61,210 bases of DNA, taken from positions 1 through 61,210 of the forward strand of contig JBEKSY010000019.1 in assembly GCA_049516595.1 (NCBI GenBank), written 5' to 3'. Below are positions 50,656 to 58,295 of this stretch, piece after piece. Below the pieces are notes generated by a model that was not told the DNA's origin, did not search any database, and saw nothing but the letters and a program-made list of their open reading frames with translations. Numbering within the stretch: the first letter of the stretch is position 1; the number at the start of each line of letters is the position of its first letter. A program made the translations under genes and the position numbers. This DNA comes from JBEKHT01 sp049516595. GTDB lineage: Bacteria > Chloroflexota > Anaerolineae > Anaerolineales > RBG-16-64-43.

Positions 50656-50676
50656 ACAACGCTATTGTCCCCATAG

Positions 50677-50690
50677 CGTTGCACTTAGAA
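50677..50690 (+). repeat. Right terminal inverted repeat of the IS30 relic
   Basis: CGTTGCACTTAGAA, exact reverse complement of the left end. It ends 37 bp before the extended -10 element of mreB. Confidence 0.85.
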
Positions 50691-50726
50691 ATAGAACCGG
50701 GGCCGCGTCCCCTTCGGCCTCCGGGA

Positions 50727-50735
50727 TGGTATAAT
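50727..50735 (+). promoter_or_regulatory. Extended -10 promoter element of mreB
   Basis: TGGTATAAT: a TGn extension directly before a perfect TATAAT (50730-50735). The start codon follows after 61 bp. The -35 region is GC-rich and without consensus. Confidence 0.6.
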
Positions 50736-50796
50736 CGCGGGCTGCGCTGGTTCATCCTGCCGACCCCCTTGCTGGAGACCCAACAAGGAGCCTCGT

Positions 50797-51861
50797 TTGC
50801 CCTTCAACCCGATCAATTGGATTCTCGGCCTGTTCTCCCTGGACATCAGTATCGACCTCGGGACGGCCAACACTCTGGTCAATGTCCGAGGCAAGGGAAT
50901 CGTGATCAACGAGCCCTCCTGGGTGGCAATCGAGAAGAAGTCTCGTCGTCCGCTGGCCATCGGAAATGCCGCCAAGGAGATGGTGGGTCGATCCCCCTCC
51001 AATGTGCTCACCATTCGACCGCTTCGCGATGGGGTCATCTCCGAGTTTGACGTGACCCAGGCCATGCTCGAATACTTCATTGGCAAAGCTCACGAGCAGA
51101 GCGTGGTCCCGCTGCCCCGGCCACGCGTGATTGTGGGTGTGCCGTGCGGGGCCACCGAAGTGGAGAAGCGCGCCGTTTACGATGCCGCCCTTTCGGCGGG
51201 CGCTCGCGAGGCTTTCCTGGTCGAAGAGCCCGTGGCGGCAGCCATGGGCGCAGGCCTGGCCATCCGCGACACACGCGGCTGCATGCTCATGGACATCGGC
51301 GGGGGCACCACCGAAATGGCCATCTTCTCGAATGGGAACGAAGTTGTCTCCCATTCGATTCGTGTTGCCGGCGACGAGATGGATGAAAACATCATCGCCT
51401 ACCTTAGGGAAAAGTACAATCTACTGGTCGGCAACTCCATGGCCGAACAGGCGAAGATCTCCGCTGGCGCGGCCTTTCCCCTTCGAGAGGAGAGGGTGAC
51501 ACGCGTTCGCGGACGCAATCTGATCACGGGACTGCCCGAGGAAGTCGAGATCTCTTCGATTGAGATGCGGGAGGCCTTGGCCCCTTCGGTGAAAGTCGTC
51601 GCCCAGGCGCTTCGCGAAATCCTGGATCAGGCCCCACCCGAACTTCTTTCCGATCTGCTGGACAGCGGATTGGCGCTCACGGGGGGCGGCTCGCTCCTGC
51701 GCGGACTGCCGGACCGGTTGAGCGACGAGTTTCACGTGCGCGTATGGCTCGCGGATGACCCTCTCACTTGCGTCGTTCGTGGTGCCGCGGCGATCCTTGA
51801 GAATCTCGAGGCGGACCGCCAATTCCTGGCGCCTCTTGAGCGGCCCCGAGGGACTCGCTGA
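50797..51861 (+). CDS. mreB: Rod shape-determining protein MreB
   Basis: 354-residue bacterial actin that polymerises under the membrane and guides lateral wall synthesis. ATPase motifs: phosphate-1 SIDLGTANTLVNVRGKGIVI, connect-1, phosphate-2 GCMLMDIGGGTTEMAIFSNG, and adenosine motif ALTGGGSLLRGLPDRL. VGVPCGATEVEKRAVYDAAL and EEPVAAAMGAGL are typical. It starts with TTG at 50797 behind AAGGAG. It heads the plus-strand cluster mreB-mreC-mreD-mrdA-minC-minD-minE-rodA. Confidence 0.97.
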   Translation: MPFNPINWILGLFSLDISIDLGTANTLVNVRGKGIVINEPSWVAIEKKSRRPLAIGNAAKEMVGRSPSNVLTIRPLRDGVISEFDVTQAMLEYFIGKAHEQSVVPLPRPRVIVGVPCGATEVEKRAVYDAALSAGAREAFLVEEPVAAAMGAGLAIRDTRGCMLMDIGGGTTEMAIFSNGNEVVSHSIRVAGDEMDENIIAYLREKYNLLVGNSMAEQAKISAGAAFPLREERVTRVRGRNLITGLPEEVEISSIEMREALAPSVKVVAQALREILDQAPPELLSDLLDSGLALTGGGSLLRGLPDRLSDEFHVRVWLADDPLTCVVRGAAAILENLEADRQFLAPLERPRGTR

Positions 51862-51920
51862 GCTGCGCGTCGGAAGCCCTCTGACTCCACCTCGCAGAGC
51901 GGAGCCCATTGGAGCGGCGA

Positions 51921-52775
51921 ATGACTGAACTTCGTAGAAGGATTCTGCTCGCCTTGGCGCTGATCCTCGGCGCGATAGGACTGCTCTTCCTGCAGCGCAG
52001 CGGATATTGGGCCCCCATCGCGGGACTGATCCAGCCGCCTCTGGTCGGAGTGCAGCGATCGTTTTCCAGGGCTTATTATGACTTCCGTGACTTCCTCACC
52101 GCTCCGCGCAGCCTAGCTCAACTTCAGGCTCGCAACGCCCAGTTGCAGGCTGAAGTGGCTCAACTGGAGGCCCAGGTGGTGACCTTGCGCGAGCAAACCG
52201 CGCAACTGGATGTGCTCAGCGCCCTTCTCGGATTTGCGCGAGAACAGCCTGCGAGTCGATACATCACCGCTCAAGTGGTCGGGCGGGACACGAATCCCTT
52301 CCTGCGGTATCTGATTCTCGACCAAGGATCGGATAGTGGCGTTCAACGAGGCATGCCGGTCGTCAGCCAGAATGGCCTGGTGGGCCGCATCTCGGAAATG
52401 ACAGCGAGCGCCTCCAAAGTGCAACTGATCATTGACCCGCAATCCTCCGTGAACGCCAAGATCCAGGGCGCCGCCACCCCAGCCGAAGGGATTGTGACCG
52501 GACAACCGACGGGCGAGCTGGTTCTGACCTTTGTTCCTCAAGATGCAGCGATGAAGGCTGGAGATCTTGTGGTGACTTCCGGATTGGGAGGCGGGTTCCC
52601 TCCCGATATCCTAATCGGTCAAGTAATCAGTGTGCACAAGCGGGACTATGAACTCTACCAGACCGCGACCATCCAGCCCCGTAACGACTTCAGCTCGCTC
52701 GAGATCCTGCTCATCATTGCCAATTTCCAGCCCATCAATGTTCAACCTTTGCAGGCGGGGGTCAGCGCCCCGTAG
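51921..52775 (+). CDS. mreC: Rod shape-determining protein MreC
   Basis: 284 residues. One N-terminal transmembrane helix (ILLALALILGAIGLLFLQ, about residues 8-25) is followed by a coiled coil (LAQLQARNAQLQAEVAQLEA) and two beta-barrel halves (YITAQVVGRDTNPFLRYLIL, GMPVVSQNGLVGRISEMTAS, DLVVTSGLGGGFPPDILIGQ). MreC bridges MreB to periplasmic wall enzymes. The ATG at 51921 has GGAG 7 nt upstream and is preferred to the TTG at 51909. It lies 59 bp after mreB. Confidence 0.93.
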   Translation: MTELRRRILLALALILGAIGLLFLQRSGYWAPIAGLIQPPLVGVQRSFSRAYYDFRDFLTAPRSLAQLQARNAQLQAEVAQLEAQVVTLREQTAQLDVLSALLGFAREQPASRYITAQVVGRDTNPFLRYLILDQGSDSGVQRGMPVVSQNGLVGRISEMTASASKVQLIIDPQSSVNAKIQGAATPAEGIVTGQPTGELVLTFVPQDAAMKAGDLVVTSGLGGGFPPDILIGQVISVHKRDYELYQTATIQPRNDFSSLEILLIIANFQPINVQPLQAGVSAP

Positions 52776-52787
52776 GCGCGGAAAGAC

Positions 52788-53297
52788 ATGATCTGGGTCA
52801 TCGCGGTCCCCCTGCTGATCCTTGCCGCTCTCCTGCAGTCTTCGGTCCTGGCCCAGATCCAGATTTTCGGGGGGAGCTTGGGCCTCCCGCTCTTGATGGT
52901 TCTGTCCTGGAGCATCCTTCGTCCCGAAGAAGGACTAGGCTGGGCTGCGCTTGGCGGGCTGTTTTCTGACCTCCTGTCCGGAGGCCCGGTCGGGGCCACG
53001 GCCATTGCTTTCATCATCGCCGCGCTGGCCGCCGGACAGCTTCAGGGTCGACTCTGGGGACGTCATCCCCTGATCATCATGGCCCTCGCCCTGCTGGGGA
53101 CCGGGATCAGCCACCTGGTGAGCCTTGCCCTCCTGGGGTTCACTGGCCGACCAGTTGACGTCGGGTTTGCATTGGCCTACGTAACGCTGCCGACGGCCTT
53201 CTTCAACACGCTTTTCGTGCTGCCGGTTTATGGCTTGCTCTCCCGACTTCACTATGCCACGCGAGGCAAAGCGACTGTGGGTGAGTTCGAGGAATAG
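52788..53297 (+). CDS. mreD: Rod shape-determining membrane protein MreD
   Basis: 169 residues, almost entirely hydrophobic with about five helices. MreD-type features are the N-terminal VIAVPLLILAALLQSSVLAQ, MVLSWSILRPEEGLGWAALG followed by FSDLLSGGPVGATAIAFII, and a C-terminal helix FFNTLFVLPVYGLLSRLHYA. It is 12 bp after mreC and 4 bp before mrdA, so it is surely in the same transcript. Confidence 0.9.
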   Translation: MIWVIAVPLLILAALLQSSVLAQIQIFGGSLGLPLLMVLSWSILRPEEGLGWAALGGLFSDLLSGGPVGATAIAFIIAALAAGQLQGRLWGRHPLIIMALALLGTGISHLVSLALLGFTGRPVDVGFALAYVTLPTAFFNTLFVLPVYGLLSRLHYATRGKATVGEFEE

Positions 53298-53301
53298 CGC
53301 T

Positions 53302-55356
53302 GTGAGACATATTTCGGAACCGGAAAACCTGGTCAGGCCACGAAGAAACTTGGCCCTGCTGATCCTGGCAATCGCCATCTTCGCCCTGTTCGCGATTCGG
53401 TTGTTCGTTCTCCAGATCGTCCAGGGACCCGAGTACACCGCCTTGGCAGACCAGAATCGCTTGACCAAGGTGGTTCTGCCGGCTGGGCGAGGAGTTATCT
53501 ACGATCGCAACGGGGTTCTGCTAGCCAGGAACCTTCCCTCATACAACATTACCATCACGCCTGCCTTTCTTCCTAACAGCCCGGCCGAAGTACAGGCGAT
53601 CTACAAGAGACTGTTTGCCCTCACGGGGGTCCCGATCACGGTGCCGGGTTCCAAACCTTCCGCCGAATGCGCGCCGGGTCGAGGGATTCAAGACCTCGTA
53701 GAGGAGTGGACCGGATTGGCTCCCTACACGGCGGTGAAAGTCAAATGCGACGCCGACCCTAACGTGGCCATGATCATTCAGGAAGAATCGGCCTTCCTGC
53801 CCGGCGTGGGGGTGGATGTTACCCCCGTGCGAGACTACCCCACCGGTTCCCTGACCGCCGATGTCATCGGGTATATGGGGCCGATCCCCGCGAATCTGAG
53901 CGCCCAGTACAAGGCGCTTGGGTTTCGGGTGGGAACGGACAAGATCGGCTACTCTGGACTGGAGCTGTCGCTGCAAGATGTCTTGGCGGGGACCTTCGGC
54001 AGCAAGCTAGTCGAAGAAGATGCGGCCGGTCTGCAGCTCCGCGACGTGGCGCCGCCTCAGGAGTCCGTGGCAGGCGAGAGCCTGCGCCTCACCCTCGACA
54101 CCCGCCTGCAGGCCGCTGCCCAGGCCGCCCTCCAGCAAGGGATTGACAACATACGATCCGCCCAGCCGGACTACGTGCGCAGCCCCGTGGCTACCGGGGT
54201 GATCATCGCCATGAACCCCCAGAATGGGCAGATCCTCGCGATGGTCTCTCTCCCCACGTACGACAACGAGCAATTCGCGCGGGGTATTCCGCTCGAGTAC
54301 TACAACCAATTGCTCGGCGACCCCAGTACGCCTCTCATCAACCAAGCGGTACAAGGCCAATTCCCTCCGGGTTCGGTCTTCAAGCTGGCCACGGCGATTG
54401 GCGCACTAAACGAGCATGTGATCACTCCCGACCAAGTCGTAACAGATCCGGGATATATCGTCATTCAGAACCGCTACTACCCAAATGACCCCGGCCTGGC
54501 CCAGAGGCTCGTCAATTGGTTTCCGACGGGATTCGGGAATGTGACTTTCATCGAGGGGGTGGCAGAATCCGATGACGTTTACTTCTACAAGCTGGGTGGC
54601 GGGTGGCCAGGAGAAGTGGGCGGCGCGACTCCGGGGCAATTGGAGGGAGGCGGGCTGGGCATCGTGCGCATCAAGCGGTACGCGCAGGCCATCGGATACG
54701 GGCGAACCTTGGGGATCGAGCTCCCGGGGGAAGCAACCGGCTTGATTCCCGATCCCGATTGGAAGCGCATCAACTTGGGTGAGAACTGGTCCACGGGGGA
54801 CACGTATATCGCCACGATCGGCCAGGGATACGTCCTGGCCACCCCCCTGCAAGTACTGGAATCCGCCGCCACCGTCGCCAACGGCGGCAAGGTGATGAAA
54901 CCCACGTTGATCCAGGATTATCTCGACGGCGAGGGCAACGTCATCAAGCACAATGCCCCTCAGGCGCTTTGGGACATCACCAAGGGGGTGCCCCCCGACT
55001 ACAATTGGCATGTCGACCCTCAGTGGATGCGGCTGGTCCAGGAGGGGATGCGCGCGGTCGTGGTAAGCGGAACCGCGCAGGGGAGAGGTGATCTCCCCAA
55101 CGTTGCCGTGGCTGGGAAGACGGGTACGGCGGAGTACTGCGACAACGTCGCCCAGTCTCGCAACCTATGTCAGCCCGGGGCTTGGCCGTCTCACGCCTGG
55201 TATCTCAGCTATGCGCCCTATGACAATCCCGAGATTGCGGTGGTTTGCTTCGTCTACAACGGGGGCGAAGGCGCTGTGACGGCCACACCGATCGTGAAGC
55301 AGGTCCTGGAAGCGTATTTCTACCTCAAGGCAATTGAGGCGGGAGCCCAATCTTAG
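53302..55356 (+). CDS. mrdA: Penicillin-binding protein 2 (elongasome transpeptidase)
   Basis: 684-residue class B PBP. One N-terminal membrane helix (LALLILAIAIFALFAIRLFV), the dimerisation region with RGVIYDRNGVLLARNLPSYN, then the transpeptidase domain: active-site SxxK in PPGSVFKLATAIGAL, the SxN/D motif as ESDDVYFYKLGG, and KTG in VAGKTGTAEY. SxD in place of SxN is common in PBP2. The GTG at 53302 has GAGG 9 nt upstream; the frame is open back to 53230 but that lies inside mreD. It cross-links side-wall peptidoglycan together with RodA encoded downstream. Confidence 0.95.
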   Translation: MRHISEPENLVRPRRNLALLILAIAIFALFAIRLFVLQIVQGPEYTALADQNRLTKVVLPAGRGVIYDRNGVLLARNLPSYNITITPAFLPNSPAEVQAIYKRLFALTGVPITVPGSKPSAECAPGRGIQDLVEEWTGLAPYTAVKVKCDADPNVAMIIQEESAFLPGVGVDVTPVRDYPTGSLTADVIGYMGPIPANLSAQYKALGFRVGTDKIGYSGLELSLQDVLAGTFGSKLVEEDAAGLQLRDVAPPQESVAGESLRLTLDTRLQAAAQAALQQGIDNIRSAQPDYVRSPVATGVIIAMNPQNGQILAMVSLPTYDNEQFARGIPLEYYNQLLGDPSTPLINQAVQGQFPPGSVFKLATAIGALNEHVITPDQVVTDPGYIVIQNRYYPNDPGLAQRLVNWFPTGFGNVTFIEGVAESDDVYFYKLGGGWPGEVGGATPGQLEGGGLGIVRIKRYAQAIGYGRTLGIELPGEATGLIPDPDWKRINLGENWSTGDTYIATIGQGYVLATPLQVLESAATVANGGKVMKPTLIQDYLDGEGNVIKHNAPQALWDITKGVPPDYNWHVDPQWMRLVQEGMRAVVVSGTAQGRGDLPNVAVAGKTGTAEYCDNVAQSRNLCQPGAWPSHAWYLSYAPYDNPEIAVVCFVYNGGEGAVTATPIVKQVLEAYFYLKAIEAGAQS

Positions 55357-55366
55357 CAATTTCTCA

Positions 55367-55375
55367 TGCTATAAT
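55367..55375 (+). promoter_or_regulatory. Extended -10 promoter directly before minC
   Basis: TGCTATAAT with the last T at 55375, only 7 bp before the minC ATG. The predicted transcription start falls on or next to the A of that ATG, implying a leaderless mRNA; no Shine-Dalgarno box is present. Confidence 0.6.
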
Positions 55376-55382
55376 CGATTGG

Positions 55383-56114
55383 ATGGGAACAGAACTCGCT
55401 ATCAAGGGGACCCGCGAGGGTTTGCTGGTCTCCTTGGGCGACGGCACCTGGGGAAAAGTTCTGGAAGAACTCCTCGCTCGGCTAGACTCCAACAGCGAGT
55501 TCTTCCGGGGTGCTCGGGTGGCCATTCGTCTCGGCCCCCGATCCCTCCACGTATCCGACCTTGCGGACCTGAGAAATGAGTTTTCGGAGCGTGGCATCAC
55601 GCTCTGGGCCGCGCTTGGTGACTCGCCCTCCACTCAGGCCGCGGCGCGGAGCCTGGGCCTTGAAATCGAGCTTCCTGAGGAACAGCCTGCCGAGGAAGTG
55701 CCTGTGGGAAGCGGGTTCTTGGGGAGTCCCGCCATCCTCATCCAGCGGACTCTCCGATCGGGCAATCTGATCCAATACTCCGGCCATGTGGTTGTCCTCG
55801 GCGATGTAAACCCGGGGGCCGAGATCGTTGCTGGAGGCAACGTGATCGTTTGGGGTCGCTTGCGCGGTGTGGTCCATGCTGGGGCCGAGGGGGACAAGGA
55901 CGCCGTGGTCTGCGCCCTCGACCTTTCGCCCACGCAACTGCGGATTGCCGAACACGCCGCGACTTCCCCCCCGCGCAAAGGACCTCCTCACCCGGAAGTG
56001 GCCCTCCTTCGCGGCGAAGAACTCGTGGCCGAGCGCTGGGAGCCGGGGGATCGTCGGACCGAGAGAGGCTCCACTCGACCAAAAAGCCCCCATGAACAAG
56101 TGAGGCCCATATGA
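55383..56114 (+). CDS. minC: Septum site-determining protein MinC
   Basis: 243 residues. The N-terminal domain (about 1-100: LAIKGTREGLLVSLGDGTW, LHVSDLADLRNEFSERGITL) is followed by the C-terminal beta-helix that binds MinD and FtsZ: RTLRSGNLIQYSGHVVVLGD, VNPGAEIVAGGNVIVWGRLR, GVVHAGAEGD. MinC blocks FtsZ ring formation away from midcell. The last about 40 residues are a Pro/Arg-rich tail. It starts 26 bp after mrdA without a ribosome-binding site and overlaps minD by 4 nt. Confidence 0.92.
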   Translation: MGTELAIKGTREGLLVSLGDGTWGKVLEELLARLDSNSEFFRGARVAIRLGPRSLHVSDLADLRNEFSERGITLWAALGDSPSTQAAARSLGLEIELPEEQPAEEVPVGSGFLGSPAILIQRTLRSGNLIQYSGHVVVLGDVNPGAEIVAGGNVIVWGRLRGVVHAGAEGDKDAVVCALDLSPTQLRIAEHAATSPPRKGPPHPEVALLRGEELVAERWEPGDRRTERGSTRPKSPHEQVRPI

Positions 56115-56917
56115 CCGCGACGGTGGTCACCATCACATCGGGAAAAGGGGGGGTCGGCAAGACGACCGCCACCGCCAATATCGGAGTGGCCCTGGCCGCA
56201 CTGGGCAAGAAGACGGTGTGCCTGGACAGCGATATCGGGTTGCGCAACCTCGATGTGATCCTCGGGCTGGAGAACCGGATTGTCTATGACCTCGTGGACG
56301 TGGTGGAAGGGCGCGCCAAGCTTCGCCAGGCCATGATCAAAGACAAGCGCCTCCCTGACCTTCAGCTGATCCCGGCGGCCCAAACCCGTGACAAGAGCTC
56401 TGTTTCTCCCAAGGACATGATCGCAGTCTGCGATGAATTGAGAAAAGGATTCGATTGGATCCTAATTGACTCACCGGCTGGAATCGAGCGGGGCTTTCGA
56501 AATGCGATTGCCCCCGCCGATCGGGTGATCATCATCACCAACCCGGACGTATCTGCGGTCCGAGATGCCGACCGCATCGTCGGACTGCTCGAGGCGGAGG
56601 GCAAGGGACCGGGTCAGCTAATCATCAATCGCATCAAGCCGGAACTGGTACGCCGGGGGGACATGTTGGACACCGCAGATGTGCTCGAGATCTTGGCCAT
56701 TGACCTTATCGGCCTGGTCCCCGAGGACGAGGCTGTTCTGGTGTCCAGCAATCGGGGGACACCGGCAGCCCTGCTGGAGAAGAGCAAGGCCGGTCAAGCT
56801 TTTCGCGACATCGCCCGTCGTCTTCTCGGGGAGGAAGTCCCCTTCGCCTCGATGGACGGGCAGGAAGGATTTCGAGATCGATTGGCCCGCCTGGTGCGTG
56901 GAGGAGCCAGATCATGA
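56111..56917 (+). CDS. minD: Septum site-determining ATPase MinD
   Basis: 268-residue ParA-type ATPase. Deviant Walker A is TITSGKGGVGKTTATANIGV with the signature Lys; then CLDSDIGLRNLDVILGLENR, FDWILIDSPAGIERGFRNAI, VIIITNPDVSAVRDADRIVG and LIINRIKPELVRRGDMLDTA. The C-terminal GFRDRLARLVRGGARS is a typical amphipathic membrane-targeting helix. It recruits MinC to the membrane and is released by MinE. It overlaps minC by ATGA and minE by ATGA. Confidence 0.97.
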   Translation: MTATVVTITSGKGGVGKTTATANIGVALAALGKKTVCLDSDIGLRNLDVILGLENRIVYDLVDVVEGRAKLRQAMIKDKRLPDLQLIPAAQTRDKSSVSPKDMIAVCDELRKGFDWILIDSPAGIERGFRNAIAPADRVIIITNPDVSAVRDADRIVGLLEAEGKGPGQLIINRIKPELVRRGDMLDTADVLEILAIDLIGLVPEDEAVLVSSNRGTPAALLEKSKAGQAFRDIARRLLGEEVPFASMDGQEGFRDRLARLVRGGARS

Positions 56918-57189
56918 CCAGCCTCCTGGATCGCCTCGTCGGACGCAAGCCCTCCTCCAGCGCGCAGGCGGCGAAAGAGCGGTTGAAAATCGTGCTCATC
57001 CACGACCGCACGGATATCTCCCCCGGCCTTCTGGAGGATATCAAAGACGACCTGATCCGTATTGTGTCGCAGCGGATCGAGATCGAACCGAGCAATGTAC
57101 AAGTTCGTCTCACCCAAGATGGTCGCGAGCATCGCCTGGTGGCGGATATCCCCCTTCCCGCGCCCTCGCGCCGGAGGAGACTGACCTAG
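56914..57189 (+). CDS. minE: Cell division topological specificity factor MinE
   Basis: 91 residues, normal size. The N-terminal amphipathic segment SLLDRLVGRK precedes the MinD-interacting helix/strand AAKERLKIVLIHDRTDISPG and the dimerisation domain LLEDIKDDLIRIVSQRIEIE with VQVRL. MinE stimulates MinD ATPase and drives pole-to-pole patterning. The full MinCDE set implies oscillation or gradient-based placement of the septum in a rod-shaped cell. Confidence 0.94.
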   Translation: MTSLLDRLVGRKPSSSAQAAKERLKIVLIHDRTDISPGLLEDIKDDLIRIVSQRIEIEPSNVQVRLTQDGREHRLVADIPLPAPSRRRRLT

Positions 57190-57199
57190 GTCCACCGGC

Positions 57200-58294
57200 A
57201 TGTTCAGCTTGCGGCGGTGGAGACACTTCGACTTCTGGCTCTTGGGCGCCGTAGGCCTGCTGGTGGTCTTCGGCGTCGCTGTGATTCGCTCAGCGATCGC
57301 CGGCAACGAAACTCTCGCCAATACCGCCCAGCGACAGGCCCTTTACGCCTTGATCGGAATGGCGGTTCTTCTCGGCGCGACGATTCTGGATTACCACTTC
57401 TGGCGGGCGGTCACGCGACCGATGTACGTGGTCCTGCTGCTGGTCCTATTGGCTCTGGAAGTCGCAGGGTCCTCCTCCTTCGGTGCATCCCGGTGGCTCA
57501 ATCTCGGATTCATCCTGGTGCAGCCGTCCGAGCTGGCCAAGGTTTTGCTGATCATCATCCTGGCCGACGAAATTGCTCGCCGAGAGGACCGGATCACCAC
57601 TTGGGGAGGAGTGCTGCGGAGTCTGGTCATTGCAGCCATCCCTGCCATCGTTATTCTCCGGCAGCCCGACCTCAGCACAGCCATCCTGACCATGGTTCTT
57701 TGGGCCGCCATCATCTTTGCCGCAGGCATCCGGCCCCGGCACCTCGCCATGATCGCTGCTGCCGCCGTAATCCTTCCGATCGTGGCTTTTCCATTCCTGG
57801 CCTTTTACCAGCGACAGCGACTGGTCCTTTTCATCGAACCCTCGGTCGACGTTTCTGCGACGTACAACGTGCAGCAGGCTCTGATCGCCATCGGGTCGGG
57901 AGGCATGTTTGGCCAGGGGTACTTGCACGGCACCCAGGTGCAACTGCGGTTCTTGAAGGTGAGGCAGACCGACTTTATCTTCTCGGTCATTGCCGAAGAG
58001 TGGGGCTGGGTGGGGGCTCTGGCCGTGATGGTTGTGCTGGGATTCATCATCTACCGGTGCTTGAGAGCTGCCCGGCAATCCCGGGACACGTTTGGAGCAC
58101 TGATCGCCTACGGTGTGGCCACGCTGATCTTCTATCAGGCAGCGTTCAACATCGGAATGAACTTGCGCCTTCTGCCCGTGGCCGGCTTGCCTCTGCCCTT
58201 TATCAGCTCCGGCGGGAGCGCCCTGTGGTCCTTGTTTTTGGGTGTGGGTCTGGTGGAGAGTGTCGTGCTCTACCGGCAGGAGCTTGAGTTCTAG
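57200..58294 (+). CDS. rodA: Peptidoglycan glycosyltransferase RodA (SEDS family)
   Basis: 364 residues with about ten membrane helices. SEDS blocks: FDFWLLGAVGLLVVFGVAVI, GASRWLNLGFILVQPSELAK, LRQPDLSTAILTMVLWAAII, QQALIAIGSGGMFGQGYLHG, TDFIFSVIAEEWGWVGALAV, and GLPLPFISSGGSALWSLFLG. Together with PBP2 it polymerises the side wall. It is nearer RodA than FtsW because the cluster holds mreBCD and mrdA. It ends 1 bp before gltX. Confidence 0.94.
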   Translation: MFSLRRWRHFDFWLLGAVGLLVVFGVAVIRSAIAGNETLANTAQRQALYALIGMAVLLGATILDYHFWRAVTRPMYVVLLLVLLALEVAGSSSFGASRWLNLGFILVQPSELAKVLLIIILADEIARREDRITTWGGVLRSLVIAAIPAIVILRQPDLSTAILTMVLWAAIIFAAGIRPRHLAMIAAAAVILPIVAFPFLAFYQRQRLVLFIEPSVDVSATYNVQQALIAIGSGGMFGQGYLHGTQVQLRFLKVRQTDFIFSVIAEEWGWVGALAVMVVLGFIIYRCLRAARQSRDTFGALIAYGVATLIFYQAAFNIGMNLRLLPVAGLPLPFISSGGSALWSLFLGVGLVESVVLYRQELEF

Positions 58295-58295
58295 G

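Larger units (their letters stand above)
49530..50690 (-). mobile_element. Degenerate IS30-family insertion sequence
   Basis: An element of about 1161 bp bounded by perfect 14-bp inverted repeats, TTCTAAGTGCAACG at 49530-49543 and CGTTGCACTTAGAA at 50677-50690. It carries a single IS30-type transposase reading on the minus strand, now broken. No clear target duplication was seen. It is inserted between the divergent promoters of tyrS (-10 at 49490) and mreB (-10 at 50730); without it the two would be about 75 bp apart. Confidence 0.85.

Noticed and set aside
57217..58287. 356-codon plus-strand open frame
   Set aside because: Out of phase with rodA over its whole length; rodA has clear SEDS motifs.
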